28,246 nt of DNA, taken from contig MPUH01000960.1 of the NCBI GenBank assembly GCA_001970955.1, positions 1 through 28,246 of the forward strand, read 5' to 3'. This document shows, piece after piece, positions 16,850 to 25,859 of this stretch. The notes beneath the pieces are model-generated. The model was not told the DNA's origin and made no database searches. It worked only from the letters and a program-made list of their open reading frames with translations. How positions within the stretch are numbered: the first letter of the stretch is position 1; every line of letters starts with the position of its first letter. Origin of the DNA: Stentor coeruleus (taxonomy: Eukaryota; Ciliophora; Heterotrichea; Heterotrichida; Stentoridae). The translations under genes and the position numbers were made by a program.

Positions 16850-18157
16850 TTAAGAAGACTTAAAAAATGAATTAGGGCGTATTGCAAAGCATGCCTCACA
16901 CAAAAAAGCTTTGCATGTTCTACAAGTAAATCCAGTATCATCAAGTTTTTTCATGCACTCTTTACAAGTAGTAGATTTAAATCCCCAACTAAATTTCCCC
17001 TTTTTATGTGTAACCATTTGATGATTGTTTTGACAATAAATGAAATTAAATCCTCTTAGACTACAACAATTTCTACAAAGACTATAAGCGCATTCTTCAC
17101 AACGCCAATGAGGATAATCAATATTAGCTTGGCATAATGAGCATATTGATACATTAGAAGTATCTAAGCAATGAAGTTTATGACCTTCACTACATGTTAT
17201 TGGATTAACAAATGGAGCCAGAACTCCTTTACGTAATCCACATTTTATACAAGAGTCATAATCGCATGTATAACATTTCCAACCACAATTTGAATATGAA
17301 TATCCACATAAATCACATGTTACATGGCTTCCTTTAAAGTTGTCAACCCAAAACAATTCGTGATGTTTTGAACAAGTAAGCTTTGGATATTTAAAATAAT
17401 TTTTCTTGATAATACAGGAATCACAAAGGTCAAAGCTGCAGATACGACAATGTAGGCCATTGGAGCTAATAAAACTACGACAAACATCGCAAATAGTATT
17501 TGTATTTTGGCCATTCAAATAACTATAATACTTATTGTTATCTATAGAAAGATAAAGTTTATGTCCCTTATTACATAACCCTTGTACAAGACTTTCTGAT
17601 TCAATATTCATATTTCTCACAGTATTTTCTCTTAATTTAGCCGCAATTACATTTCCCTTATACACAAATTCCAAATTCACCAAGTTTAAATCCTGAAATT
17701 TCTTTATCAAATTTTCCTTTTCATTAAGTAAAACTGACACAATCTCTGGATGTTTTTCATACAATTTAATTTCTTTAATATTGTTTACAAGTTCATGCAT
17801 TTCTGTTAAAGAATTATCAAGTTTTTTAATTTTCCCCATGCATTTGCTGTATTTATTATAGATTCTTTCAACAAGTTCACGTACTTTATTTGTATATTCT
17901 TGAGAAAATATTGATAGATTTATTTTTATTTTTAGGATTTCAGTTGATATGATTTGTTTTTTATCATTAGGAATAGGGACAATAAGAGATTTGATTTTAT
18001 GATTCTGAGTTGATGAGGACATTATATGGATTTGAAGGTGTTTTTCACATAAAAGAATTGTAGGATTACGACATGAGCACTCAGCTGATGGTTCACCTAG
18101 GCAGTCATTATCAAAGCTGCATTTTTTAGCCATTATCAGTATATAATTATATATCAT
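16850..18157 (-). CDS. Protein with B-box-like N-terminus, coiled coil and four Cys/His (DC1/ZZ-like) modules, 435 aa
   Basis: Three regions are visible. Residues 13-44 have a B-box-like Cys/His set (C13, C19, C27, C29, C37, H40, H44). Residues of about 80-180 are helical and Lys/Glu-rich, probably a coiled coil. From 195 to the end there are four tandem modules of about 58 residues, each with C-x3-H (or a close variant), then C-x2-C, C-x2-C-x4-C-x2-C: C223/226, 237/240, 245/248; C281/284, 295/298, 303/306; C339/342, 353/356, 361/364; C398/401, 412/415, 420/423. This resembles DC1/ZZ-type zinc-binding domains used for protein or lipid contacts. The B-box plus coiled coil recalls TRIM proteins, but there is no RING. 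The second ATG, at residue 9 (18133, MAKKCSF), may be the true start. The stop is TAA. Confidence 0.85.
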   Translation of the reverse strand: MIYNYILIMAKKCSFDNDCLGEPSAECSCRNPTILLCEKHLQIHIMSSSTQNHKIKSLIVPIPNDKKQIISTEILKIKINLSIFSQEYTNKVRELVERIYNKYSKCMGKIKKLDNSLTEMHELVNNIKEIKLYEKHPEIVSVLLNEKENLIKKFQDLNLVNLEFVYKGNVIAAKLRENTVRNMNIESESLVQGLCNKGHKLYLSIDNNKYYSYLNGQNTNTICDVCRSFISSNGLHCRICSFDLCDSCIIKKNYFKYPKLTCSKHHELFWVDNFKGSHVTCDLCGYSYSNCGWKCYTCDYDSCIKCGLRKGVLAPFVNPITCSEGHKLHCLDTSNVSICSLCQANIDYPHWRCEECAYSLCRNCCSLRGFNFIYCQNNHQMVTHKKGKFSWGFKSTTCKECMKKLDDTGFTCRTCKAFLCEACFAIRPNSFFKSS

Positions 18158-18290
18158 TAAGTTTTGATCTTAATATTTACATAATATCCAATTAAGAAAC
18201 TTAAAATAAACATAAATCTTATCATAAAAAGCTCATAAACATAATTCCAACATTCCTTTTAACACCCTAAACCCTAGACCTCTAATAAAA

Positions 18291-20333
18291 ATGTCGAAGG
18301 GTCTTGAAATAGCTAAGCTCTTAGAAAACTCCTTCAAACTAGCTCTAACAGTCGAATCAGCTGTTTCATTCCCCAACTCCGGAGCTATCATTACTTTTTC
18401 TCAACAAGAGCCAAACCAAACCAAATCTCGGGACTTTTTCAAATACTACAATGCATACTATCCTCTCTCATCCTCATCAAGTTCATCCTTTTCTCCAAGT
18501 CGAACTTTCCGTCTTTCCCTTCAAGAAGGTGAAAAAAAAGAATGTCTTTACTGGGAATTATGGACACCATATCGTATTCGCCAAGTAAAAGACTTGAAAA
18601 AAATTCATTCTTTCCTAGCAGCACATCCTTGTTTTGGCCGAATAGTTTGGAGTTCAAATGAAAAATATGTTTTATATACAGCAGAAGCTATAGGGAAGAA
18701 ATCAGGAGGTTTTTGGAGTGGCGAGGAAAATGTGGGTGATGCGAATGTATTAAAAGAAAATTTTGGAGAAAATCTGAAGAATATTACTGATCCAAGACTT
18801 TATGTTTATGATACAGAAACTAATGATGCTAAAGAAATTGAAACAGGAGTGGATGTGTATCCAGCACAACCATGGTTTAAACCTGGGGGTAGTGAATTTG
18901 TGTTTGTAGGATATGAGAAATTTGCTTATAAACTTGGGGTGAGCGCAATGATAAATCGTAAGACTAGGCTGTATAAACAAAATGTGGAGACTGGGAAAGC
19001 TGAAGAAATCCCGATACCAGATTGTTTTATGGCAGCACAGTTCCCTAAATACAGCCCAGACGGCAAATTTATTTCATATTATGGGGTACCTAAAGGGAGT
19101 ATTAGCCATTGTCCATGCGTTGCTCTAGTCCTTTACTCAACAGAAACCCAAGAAACTCGTACTCTTATAGACATTGTCACTGATTTTAATGAAAACTTCA
19201 ACGGGATTTATGGTTTTCATGACTCTTTAGCAGCATATAATTGGCTTGATGACTCTACATTAATATTCCAAACACCTCACAATGCAAGCGATGCTATCTT
19301 TACTACCGACCTCTCTGGAAACATCACAGAACTTGTTTTTCCTATAGAAAAACCATACAGTGCAACTATTTTAGATATCTCTCATAGATCCCTACTTGCC
19401 AAAGCTAGCAATTTTAAAATCCCTGAACATATATTCCAAGTTACAAAATCTCAAGAATGGGATATAAAAATCCTTGACAAAACATTTTCTTCCTGGGGTA
19501 GTCAAGACCCTTCAAACGTTATTCCTCACAGCCTTTTATCATCTGAAGAGTTATCATATCAAAACATAATTTCCTCATATAAAACCACAATAATCCCTCA
19601 TACATCAAGTTCAATAAAAAGCGTATTTTATCATAAACCCGAAAACTCAACATTATTAGTTTTAATTCATGGTGGTCCTCATGCATCAGGTCCAGCAAAC
19701 TATAACTACACCTCATCATTACGTTTTTTATTAGGTATCAACACTTTAGTCGTTAATTACAGAGGTTCAATAGGTTTTGGTAGTAAAAATCTTAATGATT
19801 TACTAGGAAATATTGGTACTTTAGATGTTGCTGATTGTATAGAAGCTATAAATCAAGTTCAACAAATACATGAACATAAAAAAATTATAGCTTATGGTGG
19901 ATCACATGGGGGTTTTTTAAGTTTACATTTAGCTAGTGCTATGAAACTTGATGGATGTATTTCTATTAATGGTGCTTTAAACCCTGCATCAATGATTTTA
20001 TCAACAGATATTACTGATTGGGGATTTGCTGAAGTACTTACAAGTGAGCCTAGATTTCCTCCAACAGTTGATGATTATGCAAAATTGTATCAAGCATCAC
20101 CTTTGTCTAGAGTTGCTAATGTTAAATGCCCAGTATTGCTTATAGGTGGAGGAGGGGATTTAAGAGTACCACCTGCTGCAACAATGGAAGCGTATAGAGC
20201 TTTGAAAGTTTTAGGAATTGATACTCAAATTTTTTGGTACCCGGAAGAAGGACATGGACTACTTGGTAAAGCTTCTACTTATGATGTTGCTGTTAATGTC
20301 TATAAGTGGATTACTGAAAAGGTTATTAGTTAG
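18291..20333 (+). CDS. APEH: Acylaminoacyl-peptidase (S9C prolyl oligopeptidase family), 680 aa
   Basis: This serine peptidase removes N-acylated amino acids from short peptides in the cytosol. Residues 1 to about 400 form the propeller-type domain, with WELWTPYRIRQVKDLKK and FGRIVWSSNEKYVLYTAEA as in animal APEH. The C-terminal alpha/beta-hydrolase domain carries LIHGGPHASGP (oxyanion region), VVNYRGSIGFG, the nucleophile elbow GGSHGG with Ser538, Asp623 in GGGGDLRVPP, and His655 in EEGHGL, so the triad is complete. STDITDWGFAE matches STDIPDWCVVE of the human enzyme. Length (human about 732) and both ends fit, so no intron is needed. There is no signal peptide. Its ATG lies 133 bases from the divergent zinc-binding gene. 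The stop is TAG. Confidence 0.95.
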   Translation: MSKGLEIAKLLENSFKLALTVESAVSFPNSGAIITFSQQEPNQTKSRDFFKYYNAYYPLSSSSSSSFSPSRTFRLSLQEGEKKECLYWELWTPYRIRQVKDLKKIHSFLAAHPCFGRIVWSSNEKYVLYTAEAIGKKSGGFWSGEENVGDANVLKENFGENLKNITDPRLYVYDTETNDAKEIETGVDVYPAQPWFKPGGSEFVFVGYEKFAYKLGVSAMINRKTRLYKQNVETGKAEEIPIPDCFMAAQFPKYSPDGKFISYYGVPKGSISHCPCVALVLYSTETQETRTLIDIVTDFNENFNGIYGFHDSLAAYNWLDDSTLIFQTPHNASDAIFTTDLSGNITELVFPIEKPYSATILDISHRSLLAKASNFKIPEHIFQVTKSQEWDIKILDKTFSSWGSQDPSNVIPHSLLSSEELSYQNIISSYKTTIIPHTSSSIKSVFYHKPENSTLLVLIHGGPHASGPANYNYTSSLRFLLGINTLVVNYRGSIGFGSKNLNDLLGNIGTLDVADCIEAINQVQQIHEHKKIIAYGGSHGGFLSLHLASAMKLDGCISINGALNPASMILSTDITDWGFAEVLTSEPRFPPTVDDYAKLYQASPLSRVANVKCPVLLIGGGGDLRVPPAATMEAYRALKVLGIDTQIFWYPEEGHGLLGKASTYDVAVNVYKWITEKVIS

Positions 20334-20637
20334 AAATAGTATAAGGATTTTAGCTTGGATTTTATTAAGAGTTTATGGCTTTTATATAACTTTTGAAGAT
20401 TTTATATGTTTTTTCATAGTAATTGGTATTAAAAACATACATAAACTCTATTATATATAAAAACAGATTAATGATATTATATTTCTCTAGTTATTGTTAA
20501 ATATACATCATATTGATTATATAAAATCAAATAAACACATTTTGTTATAAGATACTCTACTATCTCAAACATATATTTTCCTACTATACCCTTTAGCTTT
20601 TCTTTACCCAAACTTCCAGCTTGATTTTCAACCATAA
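20334..20637. other. Intergenic, 3' of APEH and 5' of eEF1B
   Basis: The first part is G/T-rich. From about 20560 the + strand is pyrimidine-rich with little G (cccaaacttccagc just before the ATG), likely the eEF1B promoter and leader. No other feature is seen. Confidence 0.5.
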
Positions 20638-21315
20638 ATGGCAGCTCCTAATCCCAAAGAATTGGAAAAAACCCTCAGCACTTCAGCTTTCCTCTGTGGA
20701 GATCGTCCAAGTGCTGAAGACAATAAGGTCTTTAAGCTCTTTGCCTCAGCTCCAGACCACACTGCTCATCCAAACCTTTGGGGCTGGTACACCTTTGTCT
20801 TACAATTCACTGAAGCTGTAAGAGCTCATTGGCCAGATCTTACACCTAAACCAGTTGAAAAAAAGCCTGCTGAAGAAGAATTCGAAGACGACCTCTTCGC
20901 TGACGACCCTGAAGCTGAAGAAGAAGCCAAGAAAATCGCTGACGCAAAAGCTGCTGAAAAGAAACAAGCCCCAGTTGGAAAGAGTAATGTAGTTTTTGAT
21001 GTGAAACCTGTAAGTTCAACTGTTGATCTTGATGTTTTAGCCTCGAGAATCTTTAAAGAAGTTGCTTTAGATGGATTGATTTGGGGAGAACAATATAAGA
21101 AAGCACCAGTTGCCTTTGGGATTTTTAAGTTAGTTATTGGATGCACAATTCTTGATACTGTAGAAACTGAAGTTATTATTGAAAAAATCACTGAACTTTC
21201 TGGAGAACTTAAAGTTGAAGATGAGGATGAAGATGGAGAAGGCCTTGGCACATTTGCTACTGTTGATGATGTTTGGGTACAAAGTGTGGATATCGCCAAC
21301 TTCCAAAAGATTTAG
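20638..21315 (+). CDS. EEF1B2: Translation elongation factor eEF1B (EF-1 beta), 225 aa
   Basis: This is the nucleotide exchange factor that recharges eEF1A with GTP. Residues 5-65 form the GST-C-like N-terminal region that binds eEF1B-gamma (PNLWGWYTFVLQFTEAVRAH). Residues 78-105 are acidic, with the typical EDDLFADDPEAEEEA. Residues 117-225 are the exchange domain, from NVVFDVKP through LDGLIWGEQYKKAPVAFGIF and KLVIGCTI to VQSVDIANFQKI; the Lys near the C-terminus that inserts into the eEF1A active site is present (K224). An acidic insert (DEDEDGEGLG) lies before the last strand. Codons are richer in GC than in neighbouring genes, as expected for an abundant protein. The stop is TAG. Confidence 0.96.
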   Translation: MAAPNPKELEKTLSTSAFLCGDRPSAEDNKVFKLFASAPDHTAHPNLWGWYTFVLQFTEAVRAHWPDLTPKPVEKKPAEEEFEDDLFADDPEAEEEAKKIADAKAAEKKQAPVGKSNVVFDVKPVSSTVDLDVLASRIFKEVALDGLIWGEQYKKAPVAFGIFKLVIGCTILDTVETEVIIEKITELSGELKVEDEDEDGEGLGTFATVDDVWVQSVDIANFQKI

Positions 21316-21549
21316 GATAGTTTAGTAAATCTCTTTGAAAAATCGTATTTTGTTTGTAGGTTTTTAATAAGTTTATGCTGTGGATTGTTTTTTATAAGAA
21401 GATTTGAATAAATTATTATGGTTAAAAAATTGATGTTTTGTATAAGATTTTATATAAGGAGATACTTTGATGAAATTATTTGATGAAAAAAAGTTGTTTA
21501 TGATATTTGGAAATGAATATATAGTAGATAGTAATAGTATTACCATCCG

Positions 21550-21621
21550 GCCTTTATAGCTCAGTTGGCAGAGCATTCGCTTAGTAAGCGAAAGGTCTAC
21601 GGTTCGAGCCCGTATAAAGGC
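21550..21621 (+). tRNA. tRNA-Thr, anticodon AGU
   Basis: A full 72-nt cloverleaf is present. The acceptor stem GCCTTTA/TAAAGGC, D arm GCTC/GAGC, anticodon stem TTCGC/GCGAA, and T arm TACGG-TTCGAGC-CCGTA all pair. The anticodon loop TTAGTAA puts AGT at 21583-21585, reading Thr codons (A34 is presumably changed to inosine). The variable loop is short (AGGTC). There is no intron and CCA is not encoded. Internal A and B boxes are present for RNA polymerase III. Confidence 0.97.
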
Positions 21622-21624
21622 TTA

Positions 21625-21629
21625 TTTTT
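21625..21629 (+). terminator. Pol III T-run terminator for the tRNA
   Basis: Five T residues begin 4 bases after the tRNA end, a standard RNA polymerase III stop. Confidence 0.8.
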
Positions 21630-21948
21630 GGGAAATTTTATTTATATTGGGATTATTATAAACATTATAAATTAGAAAGATGTGAGCTAGTTTATTTATG
21701 ATTAGTTTATATAAAAGTAAAGTATTAGATCGGTTTAGTTTTATAACATTTTTACTATTAAAAAAGTTTATGTGATTATTTTCTAAAACAAATAATGAGT
21801 ATTTTTTAGAATAAGTTATTTAGATGATTCAATTTATTATAACGTTTTTATAATATTTTCAAAGAAAACCTTGCTTATTCAACATAAAATTTTCCAGCCT
21901 ATATTTTTCCTATATAAAATAAAATTCTTTATATATGTAATTATCTTA
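21630..21948. other. Intergenic between the tRNA and a zinc-finger gene
   Basis: AT-rich. The first part is G/T-rich and the last 80 bases are C-richer on the + strand, as beyond other minus-strand 3' ends. No gene or repeat is seen. Confidence 0.5.
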
Positions 21949-22365
21949 CTATAAGAGGATTGGAATCACCGGAAGCTTTGTTAATACTTTTTTTACAATC
22001 CTTTCATTACAAATTGAAGGTAAAATCGGCATCATCATCTTATTTGTGTTGTTATTTACTGAATAAATCAGCTTAGTTTCTTTGTAAAGCTTTGAGAGAA
22101 ATAATTCAGAAATCTCTTCATGTTTGATGTTTAGAGTTTTATGTGGATATGTTGGGACTTCTAGCTCAGGCATTGATAATTTTTGCTTATGAAGTTTCTC
22201 ATGTCCCTGCAAATTCTGTTTACTAAAGAATGACTTTGAACAAATATTACAGGAAAATTCCTTGATAAGTAGATGATTTGAGTTTATGTGTCTGCGTAAG
22301 TTATATTTGGTTCTATAGCTTTTTGTACACCCCTCGTAGTAACATTTGCATGCATGATCCTCCAT
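21949..22365 (-). CDS. C2H2 zinc-finger protein, two fingers, 138 aa
   Basis: Finger 1 is C8-x4-C13-x12-H26-x4-H31, within CYYEGCTKSYRTKYNLRRHI, the form with four residues between the Cys. Finger 2 is C39-x2-C42-x12-H55-x3-H59, within FSCNICSKSFFSKQNLQGHE, a canonical finger. The hydrophobic residues between the pairs are in place. Two fingers joined by a short linker could bind a short DNA site. Residues 60-138 have no recognised domain. It is unrelated in sequence outside the fingers to the four-finger protein at 8684-9160. The stop is TAG. Confidence 0.88.
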   Translation of the reverse strand: MEDHACKCYYEGCTKSYRTKYNLRRHINSNHLLIKEFSCNICSKSFFSKQNLQGHEKLHKQKLSMPELEVPTYPHKTLNIKHEEISELFLSKLYKETKLIYSVNNNTNKMMMPILPSICNERIVKKVLTKLPVIPILL

Positions 22366-22854
22366 TACTTATAGAATTGTATGAACAGTTATGGATAAGA
22401 AATAAAGTGAAAATTAGAATAGGAAGAGTTTTAAGTTTAATGAAATTAATAAGCTGAGTTAAAAAATATATATTTGGTTTGATTTCAATACCCTATCTTG
22501 ATCATTTTTTTATAATATCATTACACACATATAAAAACTTTATCATATAACCTTCCCTAAAACTTATAATCTTCCAATTCATCCCATTCTAATTTCATCC
22601 AATTCTCACAAATCCAACCATTCCTAAAACCTCACAATCCTCTTAAATAACATATTCTTCTTTTATCTTAACCTCTCAAATCTTATTCTACATATCTTCA
22701 TTATTAAACTCATAAAATATTTTAACATAATTCCCTAAACCCAAAACCCATTTCCCGAATCACAATCTTTACATAAATCTTTTCTATAACCTAACCCCAC
22801 ACATCCAATCTATATTTTTTTCCATCAAAAATTTTCATTAATAAATATTCCAAA
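22366..22854. other. Divergent intergenic region
   Basis: The + strand is G-rich to about 22470 (the C-rich 5' flank of the minus-strand gene), then strongly C-rich to 22854 (5' flank of the plus-strand gene), with stretches such as ccctaaacccaaaaccc. It probably holds both promoters. No coding sequence is seen. Confidence 0.55.
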
Positions 22855-23346
22855 ATGGGGCAGCTTATGAGCCGCTACTGTGTTGATTGCAATAGCAACC
22901 TAACAACTCAAGAAGATATCGTTCATGAGTCATCTAAAAAATCAATACGCAGACTAAGAGAATTACTAGAAAACATTGATGATGAAGAAATCATAGAATT
23001 TGAAAGTCCTCGAAATAAGGATGAAAGACATATGACTCAAAGGTCTTCAATAAATATAAATACTTCAAGAGATACTGACCATAGTGCATTAACATCTAAA
23101 GCTATTCCCAGGAGCTCAAGTCATCCAATCCTCCACTCTCCAAAACTCCAAAGCCAAAATCATCATTTTCAAGGATCAGTTCAAGAAAATTCTTTAAACA
23201 GCTCTTTAAGTTCATTTAGCAATAGTCATATTTTCAATTATCCCAGATATAAAACCAGATCAAGTAATTTCTCTCATATATCTGTAAACCTTGTAGAAAC
23301 TGTACGGAATTCACCTGTTCCGAAAAGAATTTCTAAGTACAACTAA
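22855..23346 (+). CDS. Putative N-myristoylated disordered protein, 163 aa
   Basis: I recognise no family. The N-terminus MGQLMSRYC has Gly at 2 and Ser at 6, matching the N-myristoyltransferase consensus, and nearby Cys residues (C9, C12) could be palmitoylated. This suggests membrane attachment after removal of Met. Residues 25-50 form a charged helix (SIRRLRELLENIDDEEII). The remainder is Ser/Asn/His-rich and probably disordered with many potential phosphorylation sites (for example SHPILHSPKL). No membrane segment is visible. It converges with the PLK gene, leaving 45 bases between stops. The stop is TAA. Confidence 0.8.
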   Translation: MGQLMSRYCVDCNSNLTTQEDIVHESSKKSIRRLRELLENIDDEEIIEFESPRNKDERHMTQRSSININTSRDTDHSALTSKAIPRSSSHPILHSPKLQSQNHHFQGSVQENSLNSSLSSFSNSHIFNYPRYKTRSSNFSHISVNLVETVRNSPVPKRISKYN

Positions 23347-23391
23347 CTGTTATTCTAATTATCGAATATAATTTTATAATAACTAAATTAT

Positions 23392-25128
23392 TTACTCATT
23401 CTTAGCAAGGTTTTTGCTTTGGGCTGGGTTTTGGAGCATTGTTGTTAGTATTTCTTTAGTGTATTTTAGACGTTTTGTCATTTCTTTATTGTTGCTTTCC
23501 ATAGCTGTAGCTAAAGTGTATGAACTGATTTCTCCATGTTTATTAACGTAGATGACCATTTTGTTGGTACTACACAGCATAAGTTCTGATTTATCAGTGA
23601 AATGGACTTGAACAACTTTGTTACTTAGTCTAAATATCATAGCATGGCTTGTAGATATTGATTTTTTGACATGAGTTAAAGGGTTTTCATATATTTCGAC
23701 TCTATCTTCAATTGTGAGATGTTTTCTAAAATGTAAAAGCAGGGTTACTTTTTTTTGCATTTCTGCAGGAAAGTTACCTAAAGGATGTTCTGTAAGAGTT
23801 TCTTCAGCTGAACGGTCTTTTCGGCTTAGGTATTGGAATATAACCCCATCACGATCTGATATTATTTTAGTTGTATCATTGAAATAAACTCCAGAACACC
23901 CATTAGACAGAGCATACCCCACGCCATACTTGGCAGAGTAATCAACCCATTTCTTTATCCAAATCTTTGGCCCTTCAGTTGTCAATATATAATTAGAAGC
24001 AGTAGCGTTTTTCTTAGTTGCAGACCCTGAATGTGATCCTGAATATGCTTTATCCCTAGATGAGGCCCTTTCTCTACTTGTCAATCTATTTGATTCATTT
24101 TTTTTCCCAGCCGACCTATCCGTATCTTTATGCGAGTTTGACCTTTGGGTTTTTCCAACAGATATATCCCGGCCGCGACTAAGCGGCCTTAAACTTGGGT
24201 TTTTTTCAAACTGTCTCATATAAACAGCAGTTGGGGGTACAGCTAAAGTACTGGTTGGCATGAGTTTTGGTATCAAATTCTTAGCAAAAAACCCGTGTTG
24301 TTCAATTTCTGTAAGTGAAGGCCTTGCTGTAGGTTCAGTTATCAAAATCCTCTCAATCAAATCTTTTGACTCTGGTGATATTTGCACGTTTTCTGGAAAA
24401 CTATAAGCATTCATCCTTATCCTCCTATATGTCGTCTTTACATCTGATGTTTCAAAAGGAGGTTTACCTATAATCATTGTATACATCAAAACACCAAAAC
24501 TCCATATATCAACCTCATAAGAATGACCAAATCTTCCATCTAAAATCTCAGGAGCTATATAGTTTGGAGTTCCACATATAGTCCTTTTACGCTCACCATC
24601 AAACTCAAGCTTTGTCGCTAAGCCGAAATCTCCCATTTTAATCTCCATTTTGTCACTTAAGAATATGTTTCCTAGTTTTATGTCACGATGAATGACCCGA
24701 TAGGAATGCAAGTATTTCAATGCAGAAAGTACTTGCAAAAGATAACATTGGATTTCAAGTTCGGTCAAACGTTTTCTTCGACGAAGAAGGTCGCTTAATG
24801 TTTGATTTGTACAAAGCTCGAGGATGATATAGACGTAATCGTTGTCTTCGAAAAAGTGCTCGAATTTTACGATGTTTGTATGATTGAGAGATTTGTGGAT
24901 TTTTACTTCACTCATAAGTTTTTGACGAGCCCTACCTTTGGTTAATGCGGATTTGTCCATCATTTTGACGGCGGAGAGGACTTTGGAGTCTTGGGGGATT
25001 AATTCGTAGACTGATGCAAAACCCCCTTTTCCTAGGAGACGGCCTTTGGAATAACGTTTATAGAGGACTTCGCCATTGCTTTTGATTATCCTTTCTTCGA
25101 TTGTCTGCATATCTTCTTGCCGGGCCAT
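23392..25128 (-). CDS. PLK: Polo-like kinase, 578 aa, with altered polo-box pincer residues
   Basis: This is a Ser/Thr kinase of the polo family, regulators of mitosis, centrosomes or basal bodies, and cytokinesis. The kinase domain (about 26-281) has the Gly loop GKGGFASV (33-40), Lys55, HRD 147-149, DFG 167-169, T-loop KRTICGTPNYIAPE with activating T183, and the polo-type WSFGVLMYTMIIGKPPFE; all catalytic residues are present. A basic Ser-rich linker (310-378) leads to polo box 1 (from W390) and polo box 2 (about 462-545). W394 corresponds to the phosphopeptide-binding Trp of human PLK1. The PLK1 His538/Lys540 pair aligns with K513 and E515 (FTDKSELMLC), so phosphate binding may be lost or changed. 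The stop is TAA. Confidence 0.93.
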   Translation of the reverse strand: MARQEDMQTIEERIIKSNGEVLYKRYSKGRLLGKGGFASVYELIPQDSKVLSAVKMMDKSALTKGRARQKLMSEVKIHKSLNHTNIVKFEHFFEDNDYVYIILELCTNQTLSDLLRRRKRLTELEIQCYLLQVLSALKYLHSYRVIHRDIKLGNIFLSDKMEIKMGDFGLATKLEFDGERKRTICGTPNYIAPEILDGRFGHSYEVDIWSFGVLMYTMIIGKPPFETSDVKTTYRRIRMNAYSFPENVQISPESKDLIERILITEPTARPSLTEIEQHGFFAKNLIPKLMPTSTLAVPPTAVYMRQFEKNPSLRPLSRGRDISVGKTQRSNSHKDTDRSAGKKNESNRLTSRERASSRDKAYSGSHSGSATKKNATASNYILTTEGPKIWIKKWVDYSAKYGVGYALSNGCSGVYFNDTTKIISDRDGVIFQYLSRKDRSAEETLTEHPLGNFPAEMQKKVTLLLHFRKHLTIEDRVEIYENPLTHVKKSISTSHAMIFRLSNKVVQVHFTDKSELMLCSTNKMVIYVNKHGEISSYTLATAMESNNKEMTKRLKYTKEILTTMLQNPAQSKNLAKNE

Positions 25129-25859
25129 TGCTCTGACTTATTTTTCTCAGTTGGATTAGAATTTAAAGATGAATATCATTGGAAAAACAGATAAGATTGG
25201 TTTTTGGATTAATGGAGGAAAACTTAGAAGTTAAAAGTTTGGTAGAAGGTGGGGATTAAAGTTTTGTGAAATGAAGAGGAAAAGATGGGATGTTTGGATA
25301 AAAGATTCCATAAAACAGAATCTTAAAAATATTTAAAATGAAAATATTAGATAAAACTACTAACTTGACTTTCACAAAAAAGGGGATTGGTTTTTATGCA
25401 GTAATTTTTCTGTCATATATCAGATTAAAGTACACAATTTCTAGAGTTGGAAAAGTTCCATCAATAATAACAAATATGACAAAATTCCATATTATATCAC
25501 TTAAAACATAGAAGAAGTATTGATTTAATACACAATTTAGACCACCTAGTAAAAATAACTAAAAATTACAAATCATAATTCTATTTAAAAATCCATCGCA
25601 AATTAAACAAAAAAGCATTCAAATTTTCTCTAAACTCAAAAAAAACTTTAATCTTTTAACATTCCCAAAATCACATACAAAAATCTAAAAAAACTTATTA
25701 TACTCATACCATCAATAAATACCAATTTATCAACAACAAAAAATATAAACTATACTCTTCCCTATCCTAATTTTTATTAGAAACTTTATAATAACTAAAA
25801 ACATCTGTAAAATATATAAAAACTAATTCTTATCAAAGCACTTCATATTCCATAAAAAT
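25129..25859. other. Divergent intergenic region between PLK and ubiquilin
   Basis: The + strand is G-rich next to PLK (25129 to about 25330) and C-rich and G-poor next to ubiquilin (about 25550-25859), so each gene has a C-rich 5' flank on its own strand. No small gene is visible. Confidence 0.55.

Noticed and set aside
18264..18280. Telomere-like ccctaaaccctag just upstream of APEH
   Set aside because: Only about two imperfect units, inside a gene-dense region and consistent with the general C/A-rich 5' flanks.
19735..19749. GT..TAG segment of exactly 15 nt inside APEH, like the real introns
   Set aside because: It encodes part of LLGINTLVVNYRG, which aligns without gap to the strand before the VNYRG motif of APEH. 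Removing it would delete conserved residues.
20826..21299. Long minus-strand frame opposite eEF1B, Ser/Thr-rich
   Set aside because: It is the antisense of a strongly conserved coding sequence with acidic repeats, whose complement is rich in Ser codons. No independent homology.
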